Assembly (NCBI GenBank): GCA_911810475.1
Contig: OU461276.1
Location: forward strand, 2,543,501 to 2,607,500
Direction of reading: 5' to 3'
Origin: Candidatus Celerinatantimonas neptuna
GTDB taxonomy: Bacteria > Pseudomonadota > Gammaproteobacteria > Enterobacterales > Celerinatantimonadaceae
Length of the DNA: 64,000 nucleotides
The notes below the pieces were generated by a model. The model saw nothing but the letters and a program-made list of their open reading frames with translations. It did no database searches and had not been told where the DNA came from. Positions 55,663 through 64,000 of the stretch are shown here, piece by piece. Within the stretch, counting starts at the first letter, position 1, and each line of letters opens with the position of its first letter. The position numbers and the translations under genes were made by a program.

Positions 55663-56133
55663 ATGAAAAAAAATTACAGAGATGAATCAAACCGGCTTAT
55701 TTCTTCTCTATCTGAGTTATGGCCGCAGTATCAGTGCATTGAATTGGTTGCCTGTACAACCTTAAAGATTGATCCGGGAGTTATTTTAACTGCTTATAAT
55801 CCTTTTGGTGTAAATGTTTCCCGTCGGGTTAATCAAAGGCGTTCTTTGTTATTACAATATCAAATTCGACGGTTAGGTATTGATTTTCAGGTTGTTTGGG
55901 GAAGCTCGATTGACGGTTGTCATGCCGAATTTAGTTTTGTGCTGGGTTGCTCTCTATCTGAAGGATTGCGTTTAGCAAAACAATGGCGTCAATTAGCTGT
56001 TTATGCCATATGCTCGAACCAGTTATTTTTATACGATACTCAAAAGGAGCAATTACCTATTATGGTCGGTCATCTTCATCGTCTCTGGACTGTGAAACCT
56101 CTATATTTTAAAGCGCTGTGTCAACGGTTTTGA
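55663..56133 (+). CDS. DUF3293 family protein
   Basis: A 156-residue cytoplasmic protein. The core VILTAYNPFGVNVSRRVNQRRSLLLQYQIRRLG is the DUF3293 signature (TA(W/Y)NP...N..R...L...L...G). The next part, IDFQVVWGSSIDGCHAEFSFVLG and SEGLRLAKQWRQLAVYAI, is the usual second half. Function unknown in all members. It sits between arcA and the thr operon, where enterobacteria have yjjY and lasT. Confidence 0.8.
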   Translation: MKKNYRDESNRLISSLSELWPQYQCIELVACTTLKIDPGVILTAYNPFGVNVSRRVNQRRSLLLQYQIRRLGIDFQVVWGSSIDGCHAEFSFVLGCSLSEGLRLAKQWRQLAVYAICSNQLFLYDTQKEQLPIMVGHLHRLWTVKPLYFKALCQRF

Positions 56134-56167
56134 ATCCCGGTTGGGATAAGAGGGATATGATTTACTC

Positions 56168-56698
56168 TTAAAAATGGTATTGAACACCAATATTAATTTG
56201 TTGATCGTTAGTTTTGTCATGCAGATTTTGACCAACGGCATAGGATGCCTGAAGGTTGATTTGTTGGGTAAATCGGTAAGCCCCTTTAAGTTGCATTGCT
56301 ACAGAATTTAATTCGAAAGATGCATCGTTATCATTTATTTGATGTTGTTGAAGAATCTGGCCAGATAGTTTTAATCCGTAAAGAGGATAATATCTGATGC
56401 CGGTTGAAAGGTTGATTCCGTTCCGTGATGCAATATCACTGATTTGTTGTTGGCCCAGTTGTTCAACTCCTGCTTCAACAAACCAATGAATTTTGGCTGG
56501 GAGTAATCCTTCATAGCCGCTGGTTACTGATGCTAAAGGAAGTGGGGCTAAACTGGCACTAAAGCCTGGTTCAATATACCAATGTTGAGTTTGTGTGTTG
56601 CTCTTGAAGGGAAAAGGCTGATCAATATCCGCCGCGTTTGCATTAATTGCAAACAGGCTAATTTGAATAAGCAATAATCCTTTGATGAACCAATTCAT
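56168..56698 (-). CDS. small secreted beta-barrel-like protein
   Basis: A 176-residue protein with a signal peptide (about 1-22, cleavage after ANA). The rest reads as alternating amphipathic strands (HWYIEPGFSASLAPL, IHWFVEAGVEQL, GINLSTGIRYYPLYG, LKLSGQILQQHQI, NLQASYAVGQNL, QINIGVQYHF) ending in a C-terminal Phe, the usual barrel-assembly signature. An 8-strand outer-membrane barrel is likely. Ligand and role unknown. It is convergent with DUF3293. Confidence 0.7.
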   Translation of the reverse strand: MNWFIKGLLLIQISLFAINANAADIDQPFPFKSNTQTQHWYIEPGFSASLAPLPLASVTSGYEGLLPAKIHWFVEAGVEQLGQQQISDIASRNGINLSTGIRYYPLYGLKLSGQILQQHQINDNDASFELNSVAMQLKGAYRFTQQINLQASYAVGQNLHDKTNDQQINIGVQYHF

Positions 56699-57487
56699 GA
56701 TTTCCTTCTCCCATAACTCATATAGTATGGACCTTTTGCCAAACTCTTTTTGTTTTTATGACGGATTATTTGAGGGTAACTTCGTGATGTATCACAAAGC
56801 AAAATTGATGCCGTTTCTCTGTTTTATTAAGTAGTCTTTGAAAAGAAACCCGTGTTTTAGAGTGTTATGGTTAGTACCTTTTTTATCATTAATGGTGGAG
56901 GAGTGAATAAAATAAAATCTTTTTAAGAGTTGAAAGTCAGATTTTCAATATTAAGGATTGGTTACATTTTGTTTTTGGAAATTCATTATGCGCAGCTCGT
57001 TTTGCCTGATTCTTTTGAGGCATTAAATTCATCATCTGTTTTGTATCTAAAATATAGATAAACTGGGGTCAACTATAGTACCCAGCTTAATTTTACATCA
57101 GAAAATAATCTTGATACCTCCTTGAACTATCGTGATTTCAGGGTGACTTCTTATCCTGAATTGAGGTTAGTTAGAACGAGTCCTGGGCATGGCAGGTTAT
57201 GATTGCGTCATACCGGTTAAGACTTTTTCTGAATCAACAATAATTTGATGGGGAAGTAATCATTAAGGATAAATAGTACCAGCAGTTTTTTGAATTATTA
57301 ATCTAAAATTCCCCTAAAAATAATTTAGACAGAAATAGCGGGGGATTCTTCTGATAATTAGTTATTTTTGATTTAATACATCTATATGTAATGATATGAA
57401 AAGTATTTTATATGGAGAATTCCCGCTTATATCAATTGAATTGAGTGCTGTTAATGTCTGTGTCACTTTGGGAATGATGATTACTCC
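56699..57487. other. AT-rich intergenic upstream of thrL
   Basis: About 790 bases without a supported gene. A stop-free frame of 46 codons (57062-57202), with no start codon, reads as barrel-like strands (VNYSTQLNFTSENNLDTSLNYRDF). It could be the remnant of a lost outer-membrane gene or chance. Arms AGCGGGGGATTCT (57337) and AGAATTCCCGCT (57416) form an inverted repeat across 66 bases. No terminator or RNA gene was recognised. Confidence 0.4.
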
Positions 57488-57516
57488 TTGACAATAGTTA
57501 TTAACTGTTTAATGGT
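57488..57516 (+). promoter_or_regulatory. candidate thr operon promoter
   Basis: A consensus -35 TTGACA at 57488-57493 followed 16 or 17 bases later by a weak TAATGG/AATGGT. Transcription would start near 57523, just ahead of the leader peptide. The -10 is poor, so the exact start is uncertain. Confidence 0.5.
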
Positions 57517-57540
57517 ATTGGCAGATTTACGAGGATTTAT

Positions 57541-57615
57541 ATGATTATTACGATGACCCAGACCACAATTACAACCATTATTTGCACCATTAATGGGAGC
57601 AAGGCGGGCGGGTAA
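57541..57615 (+). CDS. thrL: thr operon leader peptide
   Basis: A 24-codon peptide, MIITMTQTTITTII followed by CTINGSKAGG. Seven codons are Thr and six are Ile, the amino acids whose supply the attenuator senses. When charged tRNA-Thr or tRNA-Ile is scarce, the ribosome stalls and the downstream terminator does not form. It lies 18 bases before that terminator and 76 bases before thrA. The C-terminal GGG-CGG-rich codons can pair with the terminator's 5' arm, as an anti-terminator requires. Confidence 0.88.
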   Translation: MIITMTQTTITTIICTINGSKAGG

Positions 57616-57632
57616 TAACCGATGAATTTACG

Positions 57633-57664
57633 AAAAGCCCGTCTAACCAGACGGGCTTTTTTTT
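57633..57664 (+). terminator. thr attenuator terminator
   Basis: An AAAAGCCCGTCT / AGACGGGCTTTT stem with a 4-base loop AACC, ending in eight Ts. It stands between thrL and thrA and is the attenuation terminator. Confidence 0.9.
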
Positions 57665-57690
57665 GGACTATATTTTAGGAGAAGCGAATA

Positions 57691-60159
57691 ATGAGGGTGT
57701 TAAAGTTCGGCGGTTCATCGCTGGCGGATGCCGATCGATTCAATCGGGTTGCTGATATTATCTTGAATACCTATCATCAAACACCGATCGCAGTTGTTTT
57801 GTCTGCACCCGCGGGCGTTACGAATCAATTGGTTTTGTTGATTGATCGTGTCAGGGAAGGTGGTGATACTTCTGAACCGCTAGCAACCATTACAGCTATT
57901 TTTCAAAATATTTTATCTGGATTGACTGATCGTTATCCTGATTACCCTCAAGAGCAGTTAACCGAACAAATCAAAGAGAAAATTCAGCAAATCAATCAAT
58001 ATTGTCAGGGCATGCTTATGTTGCGTAATTGCCCGGATAAAACCCAGGCTGAAATTCTTTCATCTGGAGAACTTCTGTCGGTTGCCTGTATGAAAGCTCT
58101 GTTGATAACCCGCCAGCAGCCAGCCGAAATTTTCGAACCTCGTCAATTACTTGTCGGTGAGGGCGAAGTGCTGCAAGCGAGTGTGGATATCTCTGCCAGC
58201 CGTCAGTGCTTTGCCAATCAGCAATTATCGTCTGAGAACGTTTATTTAATGCCTGGTTTTACTGCTGGTGATGAACATCAGGAAACTATGGTTTTAGGAC
58301 GAAATGGTTCCGATTATAGTGCTGCCGTATTAGCTGCCTGTCTTAATGCCGATTGTTGTGAAATCTGGACGGATGTCGATGGTGTTTATAACTGCGATCC
58401 TCGTCTTGTTTCAGATGCGAAGCTGCTGGCTCATTTGAGTTATGCTGAAGCTATGGAACTGTCTTATTTCGGCGCAAAAGTACTGCATCCTCGGACAATT
58501 TCCCCAATAGCCCAATATCAAATTCCATGTTTAATTAAAAATACTTTTAAACCTCAGCTTGAAGGGACTCTGATTGATGCTCATGAGATGAGCCGTTCGC
58601 CTCAGGCCGTTAAAGCTCTTTCTAGTTTGAGTCAATTGACGATGCTAACGGTTTCCGGACCGGGAATGAAAGGCATGGTCGGTATGAGTGGACGTGTTTT
58701 TGATTGTATGGCTCGTGAGCAGATTTCAGTTGTCTTAATTACTCAGTCATCATCAGAATATAGTATTAGTTTTTGTATTTATAGCGTAGATTCAAAACGG
58801 GCTTTGCAATGCCTGCGTGATGAGTTTGAGCTTGAGTTACAAAACCAACTGTTAGAACCGGTTGAGCGGATCGATAATTTGGCGATTATTTCATTAATTG
58901 GTGACCAGATGCGCTCCAGTAAAGGGGTGGCTGCCCGTTTCTTTACTGCATTGGCTCAGGTTTCAATCAATATTGTTGCTATAGCTCAGGGGTCTTCTGA
59001 GCGCTCTATTTCCGTTGTTATTGCCGATAATAAGTGTGAAAAAGCGATACAGGCATGCCATCAGAATTTATTTAACAGTCGTCATTATATTGATTTGTTC
59101 GTGATTGGTTGTGGTGGAGTAGGAAGTGCTTTACTTGAGCAAATTCATGCTCAGCAAAGTCATCTGCTTACACAACAGATTGGTTTAAGGGTTTGCGGAA
59201 TAGCCAATAGCAAAGTCATGATTAGCAATCCTGATGGGCTGGATCTGAGTGACTGGACCCGGCAAATGGCAGAGCTTAAACCCAATGGCGGTTTTGATTT
59301 GGGATTTGTTTCTGAGATGGTGCGTAGCAATCATTTGATTAATCCGGTGATTGTTGATTGTACGACCAGTGATTCAGTGGCTCTGCTTTATAGTGAACTG
59401 CTCGGGCATGGTTTCCATGTCGTGACTGCGAATAAAAAAGCCAATACAGGTGAGTTGAGTTACTATCGTGAACTACGTCAGCGTGCATTGGAAAATGGCC
59501 GGAAATTCCTTTATGACACCAATGTCGGGGCTGGATTACCTGTGATTGAAAATTTACAGAATCTACTGAAAGCCGGGGATCAACTGCTGCGTTTTAATGG
59601 TATTTTATCGGGGTCATTATCTTATATCTTTGGTAAGTTAGATGAAGGGATGCGTTTTTCTGATGCAACCCGTCTGGCTTGTGAGAATGGATTTACAGAA
59701 CCTGATCCGCGTGATGATCTAGCCGGAACGGATGTTGCTCGTAAACTATTGATTCTTGCCCGGGAATCAGGGTTGATGTTAGATCTGGATGATATTGAAG
59801 TTGAGCCTGCGTTGCCGCCTGATTTTGATAGTTCCGGGACTCGTGATGAATTTTTAACTCGTTTAGATGACGCTGATGCTTATTTTTCCGAATTAGTTAA
59901 TAAAGCAAAAGCTGAAGATAAAGTATTACGTTATATCGGGAAAATTGAAGACGGCCAGTGCCGGGTCAAGGTTCAGATGGTTGCTGCAAGTGATCCTTTG
60001 CATCGTGTTAAAGATGGTGAAAATGCGTTGGCGTTTTATAGCCGTTATTATCAACCACTTCCGTTAGTGCTTCGCGGTTATGGCGCAGGTTCTGCGGTTA
60101 CAGCTGCCGGGGTCTTTGCTGATATATTACGAACTTTAAACTGGAAGCAGGAGATTTAA
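57691..60159 (+). CDS. thrA: bifunctional aspartokinase I / homoserine dehydrogenase I
   Basis: An 822-residue fusion (820 in E. coli). N-terminal aspartokinase: [50 protein letters not shown]. Two ACT domains lie around 320-450. The C-terminal homoserine dehydrogenase has the NAD(P) site [15 protein letters not shown] and [22 protein letters not shown]. It makes aspartyl phosphate and later homoserine for threonine, with feedback inhibition by threonine through the ACT domains. The first gene of thrABC, behind the attenuator. Confidence 0.97.
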   Translation: MRVLKFGGSSLADADRFNRVADIILNTYHQTPIAVVLSAPAGVTNQLVLLIDRVREGGDTSEPLATITAIFQNILSGLTDRYPDYPQEQLTEQIKEKIQQINQYCQGMLMLRNCPDKTQAEILSSGELLSVACMKALLITRQQPAEIFEPRQLLVGEGEVLQASVDISASRQCFANQQLSSENVYLMPGFTAGDEHQETMVLGRNGSDYSAAVLAACLNADCCEIWTDVDGVYNCDPRLVSDAKLLAHLSYAEAMELSYFGAKVLHPRTISPIAQYQIPCLIKNTFKPQLEGTLIDAHEMSRSPQAVKALSSLSQLTMLTVSGPGMKGMVGMSGRVFDCMAREQISVVLITQSSSEYSISFCIYSVDSKRALQCLRDEFELELQNQLLEPVERIDNLAIISLIGDQMRSSKGVAARFFTALAQVSINIVAIAQGSSERSISVVIADNKCEKAIQACHQNLFNSRHYIDLFVIGCGGVGSALLEQIHAQQSHLLTQQIGLRVCGIANSKVMISNPDGLDLSDWTRQMAELKPNGGFDLGFVSEMVRSNHLINPVIVDCTTSDSVALLYSELLGHGFHVVTANKKANTGELSYYRELRQRALENGRKFLYDTNVGAGLPVIENLQNLLKAGDQLLRFNGILSGSLSYIFGKLDEGMRFSDATRLACENGFTEPDPRDDLAGTDVARKLLILARESGLMLDLDDIEVEPALPPDFDSSGTRDEFLTRLDDADAYFSELVNKAKAEDKVLRYIGKIEDGQCRVKVQMVAASDPLHRVKDGENALAFYSRYYQPLPLVLRGYGAGSAVTAAGVFADILRTLNWKQEI

Positions 60160-60160
60160 A

Positions 60161-61117
60161 ATGTCATCAATTGTAACCTATGCTCCCGCTTCTATTGGAA
60201 ATGTTAGCGTTGGATTCGATGTCTTAGGGGCTGCTCTTTCTCCGGTTGACGGGACGCGTCTTGGTGATCGCGTGCTGGCTTATGCCAGTGAACAGTTTTC
60301 TATTGAAGTTCGTGGTCGGTTTGCCCATAAACTACCGGCCGATCCCCGGCAAAATATTCTGTTTGATTGTCATGAATTTTTTAATCAACAGCTACAGGAC
60401 AAAGGTGTTAAGGTTCAACCTTTGGCTTTAATTCTTGAGAAGAATTTGCCAATTGGAAGTGGGTTGGGATCAAGTGCCTGTTCTGTGGTTGCCGCTTTTG
60501 AAGCGTTGAATCAATATTATCAGAGTCCATTTGATAAGATGCAAATGCTGGAGATGATGGGGCGTTTAGAAGGCCAGATTAGCGGCAGTGTTCATTATGA
60601 TAATGTTGCTCCATGCTATTTAGGTGGGATCCAACTGATGTTGGAGAGCCAGGGATTGATTAGTGAAAAAATTCCAACATTTAAAGATTGGATCTGGGTT
60701 TTGGCTTATCCTGGAATCAGTATATCGACTGCCCAGGCCCGTTCTATTTTGCCTGCTCAATATCGCCGTCAGGATGTGCTTACTTATGGGCGCCAATTGG
60801 CGGGCTTTATTCATGCTAGCCATACCAACCAACCTGAATTAGCTGCCAGTTTTTTAACCGATGTGATTGCTGAACCGTACCGGAGAAAATTAATCCCCGG
60901 ATTTGATGATGTCCGCCATTATTCTGAACAGCTTGGCGCTCTGGCTTGTGGAATTTCCGGTTCTGGTCCAACCGTTTTTACGGTCGTGACTGACATGGCG
61001 AAAGCTGAACGTATGAAAGAATGGCTTTTGTCTCACTTTATTCAGAATCAAGATGGATTTTGCCATATCTGCCAAATCGATGAGCAGGGTACTCAAGTTA
61101 CAGGAAATCAATTATGA
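60161..61117 (+). CDS. thrB: homoserine kinase
   Basis: A 318-residue GHMP kinase. [19 protein letters not shown], the phosphate loop [21 protein letters not shown] near residues 93-113, and [13 protein letters not shown] complete the family signature. It phosphorylates homoserine with ATP. It begins one base after the thrA stop, and its stop overlaps the thrC start, so translation is coupled. Confidence 0.96.
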   Translation: MSSIVTYAPASIGNVSVGFDVLGAALSPVDGTRLGDRVLAYASEQFSIEVRGRFAHKLPADPRQNILFDCHEFFNQQLQDKGVKVQPLALILEKNLPIGSGLGSSACSVVAAFEALNQYYQSPFDKMQMLEMMGRLEGQISGSVHYDNVAPCYLGGIQLMLESQGLISEKIPTFKDWIWVLAYPGISISTAQARSILPAQYRRQDVLTYGRQLAGFIHASHTNQPELAASFLTDVIAEPYRRKLIPGFDDVRHYSEQLGALACGISGSGPTVFTVVTDMAKAERMKEWLLSHFIQNQDGFCHICQIDEQGTQVTGNQL

Positions 61118-62397
61118 AGTTATATAATATTAAATGTCCGGATCAGCAGGTGAATTTCGAAGAGGCTGTTCAGGTTGGGTTGGGCCGTGAGCAAGGGCTG
61201 TTTTTCCCTTCAGATTTGACACCCATGGATAATGTTGGCGAGCTCCTAGAACTTGATTTTGTCAATCGAAGTGCCGCTATTTTACACCATTTGATCGGGG
61301 ATGAACTGTCGCTTGAAGAATTGACTGAAATGGTCAGAGCTGCATTTGATTTTCCTGCGCCAATTCATGCTATCGATGATCGGGTGCATGCGCTTGAGTT
61401 ATTTCATGGTCCGACATTAGCGTTTAAAGATTTTGGTGGTCGTTTTATGGCGCAATGCCTGAAACGTTTTTCTAAGAATCGTCAGGTGACAATCCTGACT
61501 GCAACATCCGGCGATACGGGTGCTGCTGTGGCCCATGCTTTCTATGGTATTGAAAATATTAAAGTGGTTGTGCTTTATCCTCAGGGAAAAATCAGTCCTC
61601 TGCAGGAAAAACTTTTTTGTACTTTAGGGGGGAATATCACAACGGTTGCTGTTTCCAGTGATTTTGATGCATGTCAGTCATTGGTTAAACAAGCATTTGA
61701 TGATGAGCAATTGCGTCAACATATAGGATTAAACTCTGCTAACTCTATCAATATTAGCCGGTTACTAGCACAGATCTGTTATTACTTTGAAGCTGTCGCG
61801 CAGTTACCGTCTGAACAACGTGATCAGGTGGTTTTCTCTGTTCCCAGCGGTAATTTCGGTAATTTGACTGCCGGCCTTTTAGCTCAAGCATTGGGCTTGC
61901 CGGTAAAACGGTTTATTGCTGCAACAAATGTGAATGATACGGTTCCTCGTTATTTACGTAGTGGTCAATGGCAACCTAAGCCGACTCAGGCAACACTTTC
62001 TAATGCGATGGATGTTAGTCAACCGAATAACTGGCCCCGAATCGAAGAGTTATTCCACGTTCAGAAGCGATCATTGAGTGAGCTATCTGAAGGCGTCATG
62101 ACTGATCAACAGACCAAAGAAGCGATGATTGAACTTCATCAAAAAGGGTATGTATGTGAACCTCATGGTTCGATTGCCTGGAAACAACTGAATGAACAAT
62201 TAGCTGCAGGTGAGTATGGAGTATTTTTGTGTACAGCCCATCCGGCGAAGTTTAAATCGTCAGTTGAGGATATTTTGAAAATTAATTTAGATTTACCTAA
62301 AGCGTTAGCTGATCGAGCAGAATTACCTTTGCTTTCCAATCAGTTAGAGGCTAATTTCGAGCTTTTAAGTCGTCTTTTGAATGATGTTGCAGGTTAA
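61114..62397 (+). CDS. thrC: threonine synthase
   Basis: A 427-residue PLP enzyme. The PLP Lys is in [14 protein letters not shown]-type sequence ([14 protein letters not shown], near residue 107). [17 protein letters not shown] binds substrate and phosphate, and [16 protein letters not shown] the cofactor ring. It turns O-phosphohomoserine into threonine and phosphate, the last step of the operon. Overlaps thrB by 4 bases (ATGA). Confidence 0.96.
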   Translation: MKLYNIKCPDQQVNFEEAVQVGLGREQGLFFPSDLTPMDNVGELLELDFVNRSAAILHHLIGDELSLEELTEMVRAAFDFPAPIHAIDDRVHALELFHGPTLAFKDFGGRFMAQCLKRFSKNRQVTILTATSGDTGAAVAHAFYGIENIKVVVLYPQGKISPLQEKLFCTLGGNITTVAVSSDFDACQSLVKQAFDDEQLRQHIGLNSANSINISRLLAQICYYFEAVAQLPSEQRDQVVFSVPSGNFGNLTAGLLAQALGLPVKRFIAATNVNDTVPRYLRSGQWQPKPTQATLSNAMDVSQPNNWPRIEELFHVQKRSLSELSEGVMTDQQTKEAMIELHQKGYVCEPHGSIAWKQLNEQLAAGEYGVFLCTAHPAKFKSSVEDILKINLDLPKALADRAELPLLSNQLEANFELLSRLLNDVAG

Positions 62398-62476
62398 TCG
62401 ATAGATGATTGCCTATTGATCTTCCCCCGAAGTTTGCGCATCCTTGTCGTCTCGTAAAATCATAACCGACAAAACG

Positions 62477-63349
62477 ATGAGTAAAGTTCTCAAGGATTTG
62501 CTCGATCTACTCAGTCTGGAGCGGATCGAGCAGGGTTTATTTCGGGGAAATAGCCAGAATATTGGATTAAGAGCTGTTTTTGGTGGGCAACTCATGGGAC
62601 AAGCGCTTTCTGCTGCGAAAGAAACTGTTCCGAACGGACGACGGGCCCACTCCCTTCATTCTTATTTTCTGCGTCCCGGTGATACGGGCCATCCTATTGT
62701 TTATGAAGTTGAAAATCTTCGAGATGGCAAAACGATCTCAACTCGCCGGATTACTGCAATTCAGTTTGGCCGTCAAATCTTTCATATGACTGCGTCATTT
62801 CAAAATGAAGAGAAAGGTTTTGAGCATCAGGAGCCAATGCCCGATGTGCCGTTGCCTGAAAAATTACAATCGGAACAGGAATATTCATTTGCTATCAGGG
62901 ATAAGTTGCCAGAAAATTTGTGCAATCAGTTTATTTGCGATAAACCGATAGATATTCGTCCTGTCCGTTTTATTAATCCGCTAGAGCCACAGGTGTGCGA
63001 ACCAAAACGCTATGCCTGGATTAAGGCAAATGGTGTGATGCCCGATGATATTCGTGTGCATCGTTATCTTCTGACTTATGCATCTGATTTTAATTTCTTG
63101 CCGACGGCATTGCAGCCACACGGACGTTCTTTTTTTGATGAAGAACTTCAGGTCGCAACGATTGATCACAGTATGTGGTTTCATCGATCTTTTCGTTTAG
63201 ATGACTGGTTGCTATATGCTGTTGATAGCCCCTCTGCTTCTTCCGGACATGCTTTAGTGCGCGGAGAGATATTCACCCGGGATGGTGTATTGGTTGCCTC
63301 AACGGCACAAGAAGGCGTCATTCGTCAACGGGCTAAATCAGCCCATTAA
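62477..63349 (+). CDS. tesB: acyl-CoA thioesterase II
   Basis: A 290-residue double hot-dog thioesterase. [39 protein letters not shown], and in the second half [14 protein letters not shown] and [13 protein letters not shown] match E. coli TesB (286 residues); the catalytic Asp, Thr/Ser and Gln lie in the second hot-dog. It hydrolyses medium- and long-chain acyl-CoAs. I chose ATG 62477, the start used by the family, over ATG 62444. It is 79 bases after thrC and may be separately transcribed. Confidence 0.94.
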   Translation: MSKVLKDLLDLLSLERIEQGLFRGNSQNIGLRAVFGGQLMGQALSAAKETVPNGRRAHSLHSYFLRPGDTGHPIVYEVENLRDGKTISTRRITAIQFGRQIFHMTASFQNEEKGFEHQEPMPDVPLPEKLQSEQEYSFAIRDKLPENLCNQFICDKPIDIRPVRFINPLEPQVCEPKRYAWIKANGVMPDDIRVHRYLLTYASDFNFLPTALQPHGRSFFDEELQVATIDHSMWFHRSFRLDDWLLYAVDSPSASSGHALVRGEIFTRDGVLVASTAQEGVIRQRAKSAH

Positions 63350-63423
63350 TAATTCCTTCAATTTAACGAAATAGCTCTTTGGTTCGCCATTATCTGTGGT
63401 GTTCCGAGGGGTTATTGTGATAA

Positions 63424-63452
63424 TTGACAATGCCTAGAGTTCTTCAGACAAT
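63424..63452 (+). promoter_or_regulatory. candidate promoter of the GT39-like gene
   Basis: TTGACA at 63424-63429 with GACAAT 17 bases later at 63447-63452, about 40 bases before the ATG at 63492. A second TATAGT near 63470 could also act as a -10. Confidence 0.45.
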
Positions 63453-63491
63453 ACCACTGTTATTATTTTATAGTATGGACAAAGGGGAAGT

Positions 63492-64000
63492 ATGGACGAC
63501 TCAATATTTAAGACAAGAACATTTTGGTATAAAAGCCTTTGGGTTCTTGTTTTTGCTTTAGCTGTACATGCAGTCAATATGTCCAGCTCAGATATGCGTG
63601 GCGATGCGATCGTTTATGCGTCAATCGCTAAAAATATTATCACAATGCATTCGCCTTTAATTTTGCATTTTGATGGCAACGTTTATCTCAATAAACCCCC
63701 TTTATTCTTCTGGTTGATTGCTCTTAGCCTGTCCGTTTTTGGGTATACCGTATTTGCGGCTAAGTTAGTTGCTGTTCTAGCGGCTGTAGCACTGAACTTG
63801 TCCGTCTTTTACCTGATTGTCAGATTGTTTCGTAGTTATAATTTGGGATATCTCTGTATTTTCTGTCTGAATACGACGTATGTTATCTATAAAAATACGC
63901 ATTCCGTCCGGATGGAGGGATTGACAGCTTTTCTCATTCTAATGGCTATTATATTTTTGTGGCATTACATGAAGTCGTCAGAGTTCAGATACCTCGCATT
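63492..64000 (+). CDS. ArnT/PMT-like glycosyltransferase (GT39 type), N-terminal part
   Basis: About 169 codons, open to the window edge, following GGGGAAGT. TM1 is at about residues 14-30. It is followed by SSSDMRGDAIVYASIAKNI, in which the conserved DE/DM-R-GDxxxYxxxA element begins the periplasmic acceptor loop. NKPPLFFWLIALSLSVFG is the next TM with the typical KPPLxxW motif. Further TM helices follow. ArnT-type enzymes transfer sugars from polyprenyl phosphate to lipid A or proteins in the periplasm. The donor-specific C-terminal part is outside the window. Confidence 0.82.
   Translation, partial: MDDSIFKTRTFWYKSLWVLVFALAVHAVNMSSSDMRGDAIVYASIAKNIITMHSPLILHFDGNVYLNKPPLFFWLIALSLSVFGYTVFAAKLVAVLAAVALNLSVFYLIVRLFRSYNLGYLCIFCLNTTYVIYKNTHSVRMEGLTAFLILMAIIFLWHYMKSSEFRYLA

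Noticed and set aside
57062-57202. 46-codon barrel-like open stretch upstream of thrL
   Set aside because: No start codon and too short; kept only as a possible remnant in the intergenic note.
1-64000. tRNA, rRNA or CRISPR loci
   Set aside because: No cloverleaf hallmarks, ribosomal RNA blocks, or regularly spaced direct repeats were noticed on reading both strands; a dedicated tRNA scan was not possible.

Overview
The window is chromosomal DNA from a gammaproteobacterium, probably near the Vibrionales / Aeromonadales / Alteromonadales. The support is the arcA next to thrLABC arrangement, a Fur-box-driven RyhB-like small RNA, and DUF2956, DUF3293 and TIGR02444 proteins. Base composition is moderate and gene density high. 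No rRNA, tRNA or CRISPR array was seen. I cannot name the species.

Layout. 1-2.0 kb: the 5' part of a family 4 glycosyltransferase and a PrpA/PphA-type phosphatase. 2.1-11.2 kb: a chemosensory operon (receptor, cheY, STAS protein, cheA, HBM-type receptor, cheW, cheR, cheB, cheD) with no cheZ or flagellar genes. 11.5-18.5 kb: inositol-phosphatase family gene, FadH-like flavoenzyme, rsmC, dapA behind a short leader ORF and terminator, a degenerate GGDEF protein and an orphan. 18.6-24.6 kb: thiamine uptake (thiB-thiP-thiQ) divergent from an aminoglycoside-phosphotransferase-fold kinase, then a universal stress protein/enolase pair. 24.9-29.3 kb: a tightly coupled lipid-modification operon (SnoaL-like, SDR, FAD oxidoreductase, DUF1365, Cfa-like methyltransferase).

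29.3-41 kb: rlmJ and an S1-domain protein, uraA, DUF2956, udp, a ynfL/ynfM-like LysR/MFS pair, the candidate RyhB-like sRNA, a GST, a DEAD-box helicase, a TIGR02444 protein and a voltage-gated potassium channel. Two MITE-like elements lie here; one supplies the stop codons of both flanking genes. 41-50 kb is the accessory part: AT-rich gene-poor DNA, an NmrA-like protein, an MFS_3 transporter, a small orphan, a frameshifted Y1-type transposase, and a small insertion at the 5' end of dusA that duplicates the dusA promoter and first codons and carries a DUF3800 gene. A SieB-like gene follows dusA.

50.2-64 kb is core again: mgsA, an OlsF-like fused acyltransferase, pykF, arcA, a DUF3293 gene, a small beta-barrel protein, the thr attenuator with thrABC, tesB, and the start of a GT39/ArnT-like glycosyltransferase.

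The most interesting items are the dusA insertion with DUF3800, an orphan terminator and an operator-like palindrome; the MITE family whose TAG termini end host genes; the unannotated dapA leader; and the Fur-box sRNA locus.
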